The translations under genes were made by a program, and so were the position numbers. A DNA stretch of 38,385 nt from Candidatus Lachnoclostridium pullistercoris (GTDB lineage Bacteria; Bacillota; Clostridia; Lachnospirales; Lachnospiraceae): positions 1 through 38,385 of the forward strand of contig DWWL01000056.1 in NCBI GenBank assembly GCA_019119775.1. Direction: 5' to 3'. Below the pieces are notes generated by a model, which saw nothing but the letters and a program-made list of their open reading frames with translations, was not told the origin of the DNA and did no database searches. Of the stretch, positions 31,151 to 38,385 are shown in pieces (positions within the stretch are counted from its first letter, which is position 1; each line of letters opens with the position of its first letter).

Positions 31151-32515
31151 TTAATTCTTAAAACTGTGGATCGGCGCCGGAATCCGTCCGCCTCTGGTCA
31201 CAAATTTCTCGCAGGAGTAGGTGTTCACCGGCATTACGGGGGCATAGCCCAAAAGGCCGCCGAACTCCACCGTATCTCCCACGCCCTTTCCGATCACCGG
31301 AATGATTCTCACCGCCGTGGTCTTCTGGTTCACCATGCCGATGGCCGCCTCATCGGCGATCACTCCGGCAATAGTGGTGGCCGGGGTATCTCCCGGAACA
31401 GCGATCATGTCCAGTCCCACAGAGCAGACGCAGGTCATGGCCTCCAGCTTCTCAATGGTGAGCGCTCCTAAGCTCACCGCGTCGATCATGCCCTGGTCCT
31501 CACTTACCGGGATGAAAGCGCCGCTTAAGCCGCCCACGTAAGAGGAGGCCATCACTCCGCCCTTTTTCACCTGGTCGTTCAGCATGGCAAGGGCCGCCGT
31601 GGTGCCGGGTGCTCCCACCCGCTCCAGACCGATTTCTTCCAGGATCTCCGCCACGCTGTCTCCCACTGCCGGGGTCGGCGCCAGAGAAAGGTCAATGATG
31701 CCGAAGGGCACGCCCAGACGCTTTGACGCCTCCTGAGCCACCAGCTGGCCCACCCTCGTGATCTTGAACGCGGTCTTCTTGATCGTCTCGCAGAGCACCT
31801 CAAAATTCTGGCCTCTGGCCTTCTCCAGGGCCACCTTCACCACGCCGGGACCGCTGACGCCCACGTTGATAACGGCGTCCGCCTCCGTCACGCCGTGGAA
31901 AGCGCCTGCCATAAAGGGATTGTCGTCCGGAGCGTTGCAGAACACCACCAGCTTGGCACAGCCCAGGGAATCCTGATCCTTTGTGGCCTCAGCCGTAGCC
32001 TTCACCATCTCTCCCATAAGATTTACCGCGTCCATGTTGATGCCTGTCTTTGTGGAGCCCACATTGACGGAGCTGCACACCCGCTCCGTGCAGGCCAGAG
32101 CCTGAGGGATGGAGCGGATCAGGTTTTCATCCGCCTTCGTCATTCCCTTGCTCACCAGAGCCGAATATCCGCCTAAGAAGTTGACGCCCACTTCTTTGGC
32201 AGCCCGGTCCAGAGTCTCTGCGATGGTGACAAAATCCTCCGGCGTCCGGCAGGCCGCTCCGCCCACCAGAGAGATGGGGGTGACGGAAATCCTCTTGTTT
32301 ACAATGGGGATGCCGAACTCCCGCTCGATCTCCTCGCCGGTGGAAACCAGATTCTTCGCCAGGGTGGTGATCTTCTGATAGATCTTTTCATTGACTTCAT
32401 TTAAGTCGCTGCTGCAGCAGTCCAAGAGGCTGATGCCCAGGGTGATGGTCCGCACATCCAGCTTCTCCTGCTCGATCATATTGTTTGTCTCGATTACCTC
32501 AAACATATTCAACAT
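31151..32515 (-). CDS. DUF711 / UPF0210 family (PFL-like) protein
   Basis: The 454-residue protein matches the UPF0210/DUF711 family of about 450 residues: an N-terminal [30 protein letters not shown], the [14 protein letters not shown] segment, [32 protein letters not shown], and [21 protein letters not shown] with [20 protein letters not shown] structure of a relative resembles glycyl-radical-like or PFL-barrel folds, but no function is confirmed. It is paired with the upstream ACT-domain gene, a genuinely conserved combination, with 27 nt between the genes. Confidence 0.93.
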   Translation of the reverse strand: MLNMFEVIETNNMIEQEKLDVRTITLGISLLDCCSSDLNEVNEKIYQKITTLAKNLVSTGEEIEREFGIPIVNKRISVTPISLVGGAACRTPEDFVTIAETLDRAAKEVGVNFLGGYSALVSKGMTKADENLIRSIPQALACTERVCSSVNVGSTKTGINMDAVNLMGEMVKATAEATKDQDSLGCAKLVVFCNAPDDNPFMAGAFHGVTEADAVINVGVSGPGVVKVALEKARGQNFEVLCETIKKTAFKITRVGQLVAQEASKRLGVPFGIIDLSLAPTPAVGDSVAEILEEIGLERVGAPGTTAALAMLNDQVKKGGVMASSYVGGLSGAFIPVSEDQGMIDAVSLGALTIEKLEAMTCVCSVGLDMIAVPGDTPATTIAGVIADEAAIGMVNQKTTAVRIIPVIGKGVGDTVEFGGLLGYAPVMPVNTYSCEKFVTRGGRIPAPIHSFKN

Positions 32516-32542
32516 AGCTGTTTACCGTCCTTTTCCCTGTCC

Positions 32543-32815
32543 TCAGATTCTGTGCATGCTGGTAAAGATCTCTTCCTTCTGGCACTTGATCTTTACGCCG
32601 ATGGAATCTCCCAGTTTTTCGATCTCCTCTACCATAGCGCCGAAGCGTCCCTCCACTTCCGTGATGTCCACGATCATCATCATGTTGAAATATCCCTGCA
32701 CGATGGTCTGGGAAATGTCCAGAATGTTCACATGGTTGTCCGCCAGGAAGGTGCAGACCTTCGCGATGATTCCCACAGTATCTCTGCCCACTACGGTGAT
32801 GATTGCCTTGCTCAT
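32543..32815 (-). CDS. ACT domain protein, UPF0237 family
   Basis: The 90-residue protein is a single ACT domain (SKAIITVVGRDTVGIIAKVCTFLADNHVNILDISQTIVQGYFNMMMIVDI), typical of the UPF0237 family. ACT domains bind small ligands such as amino acids. The ATG has AAGGAG with a spacing of 8 nt. In many Firmicutes it is found next to a UPF0210/DUF711 protein, as here, and the two may work together. The ligand is unknown. Confidence 0.95.
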   Translation of the reverse strand: MSKAIITVVGRDTVGIIAKVCTFLADNHVNILDISQTIVQGYFNMMMIVDITEVEGRFGAMVEEIEKLGDSIGVKIKCQKEEIFTSMHRI

Positions 32816-32852
32816 AGTTTTTTTCTCCTTTTATATGATTTGGGGCTAAAAA

Positions 32853-32892
32853 ATCTTCTGTCTTCTGCGATACCGGATCTTCCGTCTTCTGC
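32853..32892. repeat. Two 16-bp direct repeats in the ACT-walJ spacer
   Basis: ATCTTCTGTCTTCTGC (32853-32868) and ATCTTCCGTCTTCTGC (32877-32892) are direct repeats matching at 15 of 16 positions, offset by 24 nt. They lie in the 117-nt gap between walJ and the ACT gene. No promoter or coding frame is obvious. Confidence 0.5.
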
Positions 32893-32932
32893 CCCTGGTA
32901 TCTTTTTTTGTCTTTCTGCACAGAGATCATTC

Positions 32933-33730
32933 TCACAGCGTGATGATCTCCGACATGGAGTCCCGTCCGGCCACCTCGATGCAGAAATCCGTCCCCTTGT
33001 AAGGGGTGTCCCCCTGGGTGATCTCACAGCGGACACTCTCCAAAGCCAGTTCCGGATAATTGTTTTCCTTGCTCAGATGTCCCAGCAGGACAGCTTTCAG
33101 ATGGTCATGAAGAATGCAGTTCAACAGCCGCCCGGCCGTCTCGTTGGACAGATGGCCGTGATCTCCCATGATCCTCCGCTTCAGATAATAGGGATAGGGC
33201 CCTGTCTCCAGCATACGGACATCGTGGTTGGACTCCAGAAGCAGGGCGTCCAGTCCCTGCAGATGGTCGATAATATGCTGATCATAGTGGCCCATATCCG
33301 TGGCCACAGCCACCTGTTTCCTCCCCTGGGAAATCCGGTAGGCCACCGGATTCGCCGCGTCGTGGTCGATGGAAAAAGGCAGCAGCTTCATGTCGCCGAT
33401 GGAAAATTCCACCTCCGGCAGAATGGGGTGAAACAGCTCCGCCGGCATTTTTCCTAACGTGCTCATGGCCTGGATCTCCTCCAGCGTCTCCTTCGTCCCG
33501 TAAATGGGAACCCCGTGCTTTCTGGCCAGAACGCCAAGACCCCGCACATGGTCGGAGTGCTCGTGGGTGATCACGATTCCCGTCAGCTCACTCCCTTTGA
33601 CCCCGATCTCATTTAACCCCTGCTCAATCCGCTTGTTGCTGATCCCGGCGTCCACCAGGATATTGGCCTCCTCCGTTCCCACATAAATGCAGTTGCCGCT
33701 GCTGCCGCTGGCAATGCTCACAAATCTCAT
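32933..33730 (-). CDS. walJ: WalJ/YycJ-like metallo-beta-lactamase fold hydrolase
   Basis: The 265-residue protein has the MBL-fold hydrolase pattern: MRFVSIASGSSGNCIYVGTE at the N-terminus, THEHSDHVRG near residue 57 (HxHxDH, zinc site), VAVATDMGHYDQ near 139, and LLESNHDVRM with the later His ligands (GHLSNE, LGHLSKEN). WalJ/YycJ is linked to the WalRK cell-wall system and to DNA 5' exonuclease activity in Firmicutes. Here it is not with walRK but overlaps coaE by 4 nt downstream of polA. The fold is certain; the assignment to WalJ is by overall sequence pattern. Confidence 0.92.
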   Translation of the reverse strand: MRFVSIASGSSGNCIYVGTEEANILVDAGISNKRIEQGLNEIGVKGSELTGIVITHEHSDHVRGLGVLARKHGVPIYGTKETLEEIQAMSTLGKMPAELFHPILPEVEFSIGDMKLLPFSIDHDAANPVAYRISQGRKQVAVATDMGHYDQHIIDHLQGLDALLLESNHDVRMLETGPYPYYLKRRIMGDHGHLSNETAGRLLNCILHDHLKAVLLGHLSKENNYPELALESVRCEITQGDTPYKGTDFCIEVAGRDSMSEIITL

Positions 33731-34344
33731 GCCGCAAAACCTCTGTTCTCTAATCTCTTCCGGATCTGCTCCTTCGCGCTCTCCAGGCTGCCGTTGTTGT
33801 CGATCTCAAAGGTGCACAGCCTGCGGAACTCCTCATCGGAGAGCTGGCTGTCCATAATGCTCTCGCATTTTTCCCTGGTATAGCCCCGTCCCTCCATCAG
33901 GCGCCGGATCCGGTTTTCTCTCGAAGTATAAACATACCACATTTCATCGTAAATGTCATGGACTTTTTCGCCGGGCAGGGCCGCTTCCACCACTGCCAGA
34001 CGGACGCCGTCCTCTCCCGCCTCAAAAAGCCGCCGCCTCACTTCCTCCCAGACCATGGGATGGATAATGGAATTCACCGTCTCTCTGGCCGCTGGATCGG
34101 AAAAAATCCTGGCCGCCATGGCCTTCCGGTCTATGGTGCCGTCCGCCGCCAGGATCTCTTCTCCCAAGGCGTCCTTCACCTGCCGCCAGCCGGCCTGCCC
34201 CGGCTCCATGAGCTCGTGGGCGATGTCGTCCGCCAGGAAAATTCTGGCATTCCAGCTGTCCTTTAAAATCTGGAGAATGCAGCTCTTTCCTGAGCCCACG
34301 CCTCCCGTCACCCCCACCACAAAGGGGCGTTTTTTTTCTGCCAC
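33727..34344 (-). CDS. coaE: Dephospho-CoA kinase
   Basis: The enzyme phosphorylates the 3' hydroxyl of dephospho-CoA, the last step of coenzyme A synthesis. The P-loop is GVTGGVGSGKS near residues 11-21, followed by FLADDIAHELMEPG and the CoaE lid ETVNSIIHP and RRLMEGRGYTREKCESIMDSQLSDEEF segment. The start is a GTG at 34342-34344 with GGAGGAAGAACA upstream, giving 205 residues, the usual length; an earlier in-frame ATG would add 14 residues. It lies 28 nt after polA and overlaps walJ by 4 nt. coaBC and coaX are at a separate locus in this window. Confidence 0.95.
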   Translation of the reverse strand: MAEKKRPFVVGVTGGVGSGKSCILQILKDSWNARIFLADDIAHELMEPGQAGWRQVKDALGEEILAADGTIDRKAMAARIFSDPAARETVNSIIHPMVWEEVRRRLFEAGEDGVRLAVVEAALPGEKVHDIYDEMWYVYTSRENRIRRLMEGRGYTREKCESIMDSQLSDEEFRRLCTFEIDNNGSLESAKEQIRKRLENRGFAA

Positions 34345-34372
34345 TGTTCTTCCTCCTCTGTGCGCCAGGCCG

Positions 34373-37087
34373 TTATTTCGCGTCAAACCAGGAGCGGCCG
34401 GTCTTGGCCTCCACTTCCAGAGACACCTTTAAGTCGGCGGCGTGCTTCATCTTGTCTTCCAGAATCTGCACCACCTCGTCCGCCTCACTTTTCTTTGCCT
34501 CTACCAGAAGCTCATCGTGGACCTGAAGCACGATCCTGGACTCCAGGTTTCTCCTTCTTAACTCCCGGTCCACCGCCACCATGGCAATCTTCATAATGTC
34601 CGCGGCCGTTCCCTGGATGGGGGAATTCATGGCCACACGCTCGCCGAAGGCCCTGGTCCTGGGAGAATTCAGCTCCGGAATGGGCCTTCTCCTTCCAAAC
34701 AGGGTGGTCACATATCCCTGTGCCTTCGCCTGCTCCACCAGGCCGTCCAGGAATTTCTTCACTCCGGGATAAGTCTCAAAATACTTCTCAATGTACTCCA
34801 TGGCTTCTTTTCTGGAGATGCTTAAGCCCTCGCTGAGTCCGAAGGCGCTGATCCCGTACACGATGCCGAAGTTCACCGCCTTGGCGTTTCTCCTCTGAAG
34901 GGGCGTCACCTCTTCAAGCGGAATGTGGAACACCTGGGAGGCAGTGATGGCGTGGATGTCCTGGGCCTCTCTGTATGCCTCTATGAGCCGCTCGTCCCCG
35001 GACATATGGGCCAGGATCCTCAGCTCGATCTGGGAGTAATCCGCGTCCACAAAGGTAAATCCTTCCTTCGCCACAAATACTTTCCGGATCTCCCGTCCCA
35101 GCTCCATGCGCACGGGAATGTTCTGCAGGTTGGGTTCCGTGCTGCTGATCCGTCCGGTGGCGGTGATGGTCTGATTGAACTTTCCGTGGATCCTGCCGTC
35201 CGGCCCGATGTAGGCGGCCAGTCCCTCCGCGTAAGTGGAATTTAACTTGGTCAGCTGGCGGTAGTCCAGAATCATCTGCACCACCGGGCAGTCCGGCGCC
35301 AGCTTCTCCAGCACGTCAGCCGCCGTGGAATAGCCGGTCTTCGTCTTTTTCCCGCCCTTCAGCTTCATCTTCTCAAACAGGATCTCTCCCAGCTGCTTGG
35401 GGGAATTGATGTTAAATTCCTCACCCACCTGCTCGTAGATCTCCTTTTCCAGTTTCCGGATCCTTACTTTCAGCCGGTCCCCGTACTCCTTAAGCTCCTT
35501 CTGCTCCACATGGATTCCTTCCGCCTCCATATGGTGAAGACTGTAGATCAGGGGCATCTCAATATCTGCAAACAGGGCGTACATCCCTGTCTCTTCCAGT
35601 TTTTCTCTCAGCACCGGCCCGGCCTTCCAGGCCGTATAGCCCATGTAGCAGGCACAGGCCGTTCCCTTTTCTTCTCCTCGCCAGACTGCCTCCGCCGGAA
35701 GTTCTTTTCCCAGAAGGTCCGTCCGGGACGGCACCGTCATCTGCAGGAAATCCCTGGCCAGATCATCGTAGGCGTAGCTGTCCTTGAGAGGATTTAACAG
35801 ATAGGCAGCCACCCCGGCGTCATAAACCGGAGTCTGATCTTCCAGATTCAGCCTCTGCAGCTGCTCCTTTAAATCCATCACCCATGTCTCCCCGGCGCGG
35901 CAGAGCTCCTCCGCCGCCTGTTCCAGCCACTGAGACGAGATCTCCCCGCCGGCCTTCAGGCAGTAGATCTGCTCCGGGCCGAAGCAGAGAGCCAGGGCCG
36001 CTCCCTCTTTTCCGGGACCGGCGGCCTTTTTTCCCACTTCCAGGGTGCCGTCCGCCGACGAGAAAAAGGAGAGCTGCTGCTCTTCTTCCCTCTCCGCGTC
36101 CTTTAAGAGCAGCTGCAGACCTCTCCGCTCCGCCTTTTTCGCCTCCCGGATAAGAGATTCCGCCTCTTTTTTCGTGTCCACTAACCGGAAATAAGACTCC
36201 ACAGAAACCTCTCCCCTGGCATCGTCTCCAAATCTGGTGAGAATGGATTTAAACTCCAGCCGCTTCATATACTGATAGGCCTCCGGAGTGTAAAGATTTC
36301 CCACCTCGGCGTCCTCGTAGGAAAATTCCACAGGAACTTCGATGCAGATGGCCGCCAGCTCCTTGCTCATCTGGGCCATGTCATAGTGCTCCTCCAATGC
36401 CTTTTTCGCCCGGGGCGGCTTGATCTCATCCAGATGGGCGTAGGCATTTTCAATGCTCCCATAGGCTGCGATAATGGCCGTCGCCGTCTTCTCCCCGATG
36501 GAGGGAACGCCGGGGATATTGTCGGAACTGTCGCCCATGAGGGCCTTCACGTCGATGAATTCCTGGGGCGTCACCTGGTACTCCCGCTTTACATCCTCCG
36601 GATAGTAGTCATGGACCTCTGTCACCCCGCGGCTGGTCTTCGGGATCCGGATCTTGATCCTTTCATCCGCCAGCTGCAGCAGGTCCCGGTCCCCGGACAC
36701 CACAGACACTTCTACTCCCTGGCCGGCCATCCGCTTGGCCACCGTTCCCAGGATATCGTCCGCCTCGTACCCGGCCAGAGTCAGAATGGGGATCTCCATG
36801 GCCTTTAACACTTCCTGCATCAGGGGCACCTGCTCTCTTAACTCCTCCGGCATAGGTTTCCTGGTCCCTTTATAATCGGAATACATTTTGTGGCGGAAGG
36901 TGGGTTCCTTCCGGTCAAAGGCCACCGCCAGATGATCGCACTGCTCCTCCTCCAGGATTTTGAACATAATATTCAAAAATCCATACACTGCATTGGTATG
37001 GATTCCTTCTGAGTTGGTGAGATCCGGCACCCCGTAAAAAGCCCGGTTCAGGATGCTGTGTCCGTCTATCAATACTAATTTTTCCAT
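34373..37087 (-). CDS. polA: DNA polymerase I
   Basis: The 904-residue protein contains a 5'-3' exonuclease/flap domain (about residues 1-290: LVLIDGHSILNRAFYG, AGYEADDILGT, SGDRDLLQLAD, GDSSDNIPGVPSIGEKTA), a middle domain (about 310-490) and a polymerase domain. Polymerase motifs are A (DADYSQIELRILAHMSGD), B (RRNAKAVNFGIVYGISAFGL) and C (LQVHDELLVEA). The middle domain lacks the catalytic DxE of an active 3'-5' proofreading exonuclease, so proofreading is probably absent. An AGGAGAAC-like site precedes the ATG, and the gene starts 25 nt after the zinc-finger gene. Confidence 0.98.
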   Translation of the reverse strand: MEKLVLIDGHSILNRAFYGVPDLTNSEGIHTNAVYGFLNIMFKILEEEQCDHLAVAFDRKEPTFRHKMYSDYKGTRKPMPEELREQVPLMQEVLKAMEIPILTLAGYEADDILGTVAKRMAGQGVEVSVVSGDRDLLQLADERIKIRIPKTSRGVTEVHDYYPEDVKREYQVTPQEFIDVKALMGDSSDNIPGVPSIGEKTATAIIAAYGSIENAYAHLDEIKPPRAKKALEEHYDMAQMSKELAAICIEVPVEFSYEDAEVGNLYTPEAYQYMKRLEFKSILTRFGDDARGEVSVESYFRLVDTKKEAESLIREAKKAERRGLQLLLKDAEREEEQQLSFFSSADGTLEVGKKAAGPGKEGAALALCFGPEQIYCLKAGGEISSQWLEQAAEELCRAGETWVMDLKEQLQRLNLEDQTPVYDAGVAAYLLNPLKDSYAYDDLARDFLQMTVPSRTDLLGKELPAEAVWRGEEKGTACACYMGYTAWKAGPVLREKLEETGMYALFADIEMPLIYSLHHMEAEGIHVEQKELKEYGDRLKVRIRKLEKEIYEQVGEEFNINSPKQLGEILFEKMKLKGGKKTKTGYSTAADVLEKLAPDCPVVQMILDYRQLTKLNSTYAEGLAAYIGPDGRIHGKFNQTITATGRISSTEPNLQNIPVRMELGREIRKVFVAKEGFTFVDADYSQIELRILAHMSGDERLIEAYREAQDIHAITASQVFHIPLEEVTPLQRRNAKAVNFGIVYGISAFGLSEGLSISRKEAMEYIEKYFETYPGVKKFLDGLVEQAKAQGYVTTLFGRRRPIPELNSPRTRAFGERVAMNSPIQGTAADIMKIAMVAVDRELRRRNLESRIVLQVHDELLVEAKKSEADEVVQILEDKMKHAADLKVSLEVEAKTGRSWFDAK

Positions 37088-37112
37088 TCTGTTCTCCTCA
37101 TCATTCTATCGC

Positions 37113-37460
37113 TTAAAACATTCCCGCCTGCCACCAGATGCGCAGCTGAAGGAGGAATGTCACCGTCAGGCTGAGGGCGCTTAAGGTGCCGAACACGTAC
37201 CGGAGCACGGTCAGCACATGAACGCGGCGGACATGTTCCCAGGACTGCTCCAGCACCCGCTCCAGGGCCCCGGGAATGTCGTAAGTCCCGATATCGTCAT
37301 CCAGCTGGCGGATCCCGTAATCTACAGTAAAATAGATCTCCAGCTCCTCTCTGCACTCCGGGCAGCCCTTCACATGGGTCAGAAAAGCCTCCAGATCGTC
37401 GTCTGAAAGCTGATGATTAATATAGGGCATGATCATCTGCTGTGCTTCCCTGCACGTCAT
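37113..37460 (-). CDS. Membrane protein with anti-sigma-like zinc finger (zf-HC2)
   Basis: From the ATG at 37460, with GGGAGGTGA 8 nt upstream, the product is 115 residues. Longer open frames run back into the tRNA gene and are not real. The N-terminal part has a zf-HC2 anti-sigma pattern: MTCREAQQMIMPYINHQLSDDDLEAFLTHVKGCPECREEL, with HxxxCxxC (His32, Cys36, Cys39) as zinc ligands. A single transmembrane segment lies at about residues 89-110. Such proteins normally anchor and inhibit an ECF sigma factor, but no sigma factor gene is next to it here. It leads the polA-coaE-walJ-ACT-DUF711 run. Confidence 0.85.
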   Translation of the reverse strand: MTCREAQQMIMPYINHQLSDDDLEAFLTHVKGCPECREELEIYFTVDYGIRQLDDDIGTYDIPGALERVLEQSWEHVRRVHVLTVLRYVFGTLSALSLTVTFLLQLRIWWQAGMF

Positions 37461-37494
37461 CCGTCCGCTCACCTCCCGCTTTTTATCTTTTCCT

Positions 37495-37523
37495 ATCATA
37501 CAACAGATCATCCTTGTTTTCAA
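37495..37523 (-). promoter_or_regulatory. Sigma-A-type promoter of the zinc-finger-polA operon
   Basis: Minus-strand TTGAAA (37518-37523) and TATGAT (37495-37500) are separated by 17 nt, with the start codon at 37460 about 28 nt downstream of the expected transcription start. Confidence 0.65.
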
Positions 37524-37579
37524 CAGGTAACTGAGGAGATGGAATATGCGGATGTCTGCCTCATTTTTTTGAAAACCTC

Positions 37580-37611
37580 TTGCTTTTTTTCCATATTTCT
37601 GATAGTATACT
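37580..37611 (+). promoter_or_regulatory. Possible promoter of tRNA-Leu
   Basis: TATACT (37606-37611) is a good -10 box 17 nt before the tRNA. The nearest TTG-type -35 (TTGCTT, 37580-37585) is 20 nt away, which is long, so the -35 is uncertain. Confidence 0.4.
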
Positions 37612-37627
37612 AATGCTGATTCAAGCG

Positions 37628-37710
37628 GCCGGCTTGTCGGAATGGCAGACGAGGTGGACTCAAAATCCATTGGTGGCGACACCGTGCGGGTTCAAGTCCC
37701 GCAGCCGGCA
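37628..37710 (+). tRNA. tRNA-Leu, anticodon CAA
   Basis: The 83-nt gene folds as a class II tRNA: acceptor GCCGGCT (37628-37634) pairs with AGCCGGC (37703-37709), discriminator A37710. The anticodon loop CTCAAAA has anticodon CAA at 37661-37663, reading leucine codon TTG. A long variable arm (GGTG/CACC) and a T arm (GCGGG-TTCAAGT-CCCGC) are clear. The CCA end is not encoded. A terminator follows at 37723. Confidence 0.97.
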
Positions 37711-37722
37711 TCATAATTTTCA

Positions 37723-37752
37723 GCCCTGAACCTTACGGTTCAGGGCATTTTT
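37723..37752. terminator. Intrinsic terminator after tRNA-Leu
   Basis: GCCCTGAACC (37723-37732) pairs perfectly with GGTTCAGGGC (37737-37746) around a TTAC loop and is followed by ATTTTTATT. It overlaps the stop codon of the convergent minus-strand gene and may serve both directions. Confidence 0.9.
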
Positions 37753-38071
37753 ATTGCCCAATGGTCTGTACTCCAGTGTTCTCCGGGCAGAGCGCCAGGA
37801 TCGTATTCGCAGAAGAAACCTTGCTGCTGTAATCCAGGTACTTCTGGCAATAGGCTGCTCCACGCACCTTCTGATTGACCAGCTGCTCCAGTCTGAGCCG
37901 GCGCAGCCCGTAAAATGCGGCGAAAATAAGAGCCAGTTCGATCAGATCGCTACGCACCACGTTGAAAAAGAATTTCAGGCCGGCGCTTTTCTGCGCGGCA
38001 AGAAAAGCAACTGCGATAAACGCTGCTGCCAGAACAGCTATAACACGCTTCCGTCTGTCTGGTCGCCCCAC
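37751..38071 (-). CDS. Small membrane protein of unknown function
   Basis: The 106-residue product would start with GTG at 38069-38071; no ribosome binding site is obvious, and it overlaps the 3' end of the upstream gene by 34 nt, so coupled translation is likely. A basic N-terminus (GRPDRRKR) precedes a transmembrane segment (about residues 10-26). A second hydrophobic helix lies at about residues 42-56, and the remainder is soluble and basic to neutral. I do not recognise a family. The stop overlaps the tRNA terminator on the other strand. It may be shorter if translation begins later. Confidence 0.55.
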   Translation of the reverse strand: MGRPDRRKRVIAVLAAAFIAVAFLAAQKSAGLKFFFNVVRSDLIELALIFAAFYGLRRLRLEQLVNQKVRGAAYCQKYLDYSSKVSSANTILALCPENTGVQTIGQ

Positions 38072-38385
38072 ACACCGATATAAGTGCTTGTGCCATCTAC
38101 TTCTACCGTTCCATCGTACTCACCGCTCTCCGAGAGAAGAATGACCGGATCATCTGCCCCTGAGCGAAGAAAAACTGCTGCTTCGCCGCTTTCGAGAGAA
38201 AGTGAACAGGTGATGCGGATCGTACTTCCAGCTTCTCGCTCCAGCGTAGTACCGCCAAATAAAATCTCTGTGCCCGTAAACTCGGAATATGTCGCTTCAT
38301 AGGCCCCCGTGTAATCGTCTGCTCCGTTTTCTTTGTGACCCTGTAATTTACTTTGGGGCGTAAGGGCCGCATTTCCCGCATCGCC
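38038..38385 (-). CDS. 3' part of an unrecognised gene cut by the right edge, possibly a secreted beta-domain protein
   Basis: The minus strand is open from the right edge to a TAG at 38038-38040, giving 115 visible residues and no start codon. The composition is acidic, Gly/Ser/Thr-rich and without long hydrophobic helices. Alternating beta-type segments such as AGSTIRITCSLSLESGEA and EYDGTVEVDGTSTYIGVWG suggest a compact extracellular beta-sandwich domain. A competing frame at 38103-38381 with an ATG is Arg-rich and lacks such order, so I prefer this frame. It overlaps the small membrane protein gene by 34 nt, suggesting an operon. The N-terminus is outside the window. Confidence 0.6.
   Translation of the reverse strand, partial: GDAGNAALTPQSKLQGHKENGADDYTGAYEATYSEFTGTEILFGGTTLEREAGSTIRITCSLSLESGEAAVFLRSGADDPVILLSESGEYDGTVEVDGTSTYIGVWGDQTDGSVL

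Noticed and set aside
37461-37682. N-terminal extension of the zinc-finger protein into the tRNA-Leu gene
   Set aside because: It would cross the promoter and antisense to the tRNA; the ATG at 37460 has a proper ribosome binding site and starts the zf-HC2 pattern.
38103-38381. A 92-codon Arg-rich frame at the right edge
   Set aside because: The overlapping frame ending at 38038 has ordered beta-type composition and no stop to the edge, while this one is Arg/Lys-rich and resembles an out-of-frame shadow.
37628-38385. Prophage or integrative element at tRNA-Leu
   Set aside because: No integrase, repeat of the tRNA end, or phage gene is visible in the 675 nt to the right; kept only as a question in the findings.

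Overview
The window looks like ordinary chromosome from a spore-forming, fairly GC-rich member of the Lachnospiraceae or a close clostridial relative. The signs are a sporulation sigma factor G, a YlmC/YmxH-type sporulation protein, strong AGGAGG ribosome binding sites, TTGACA/TATAAT-type promoters, a T-box and a TPP riboswitch, and Firmicutes-type core genes (NrdR, CoaX, WalJ-like hydrolase, PheS/PheT). I cannot name the species from sequence alone.

Layout from left to right. Positions 1-3343 (minus strand): ylmC, then nrdR, a YqeG-type phosphatase, a fused shikimate dehydrogenase/shikimate kinase, and aroQ. The next gene on that strand begins at the left edge. Positions 3537-6130: a zinc-ribbon membrane protein on the plus strand faces two minus-strand membrane proteins (DUF4190-like, DUF975). 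Positions 6371-9404 (minus): a methionine ABC transporter metN-metI-metQ, preceded by a long leader holding a consensus promoter, a 43-codon methionine-rich small ORF and an intrinsic terminator. Positions 9457-13046 (minus): prfC, yqeY and a PepV-like dipeptidase. Positions 13209-16069: coaBC with an esterase, divergent from coaX. Positions 16172-19802 (minus): a TPP-riboswitch-controlled thiamine-precursor transporter with a TatD hydrolase at its end. Positions 19993-23166 (plus): sigG, a small HTH protein, manA and a ROK sugar kinase. Positions 23364-27297 (minus): pheS-pheT under a T-box. Positions 27306-30871 (minus): six tightly packed genes (histidine phosphatase, methyltransferase, acetyltransferase, P-loop kinase, DUF6506, acetyltransferase). 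Positions 31151-37523 (minus): an anti-sigma-like zinc-finger protein, polA, coaE, walJ, an ACT protein and a DUF711/UPF0210 protein. The right end has tRNA-Leu(CAA) and two unrecognised genes, one cut by the window edge.

The genes cover core metabolism: the shikimate pathway, coenzyme A synthesis (coaBC, coaX and coaE at two loci), translation (prfC, pheST, tRNA-Leu), DNA replication/repair (polA, nrdR) and nutrient import. Three operons have clear leader-RNA control: thiamine by TPP riboswitch, phenylalanyl-tRNA synthetase by T-box, and the methionine transporter by what looks like leader-peptide attenuation.

The most interesting element is the metNIQ leader. It has 10 Met codons within the first 25 codons of a short, well-initiated ORF, then a strong terminator, and I see no SAM riboswitch or T-box. 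This suggests ribosome-mediated attenuation sensing methionine, a mode not commonly described for this transporter in Firmicutes. Other points worth a look are small palindromic repeats around 30930-31082 with related copies elsewhere, 20-bp tandem repeats at 6256-6328, an orphan anti-sigma-like gene ahead of polA, and an unannotated-looking reading frame at the right edge.
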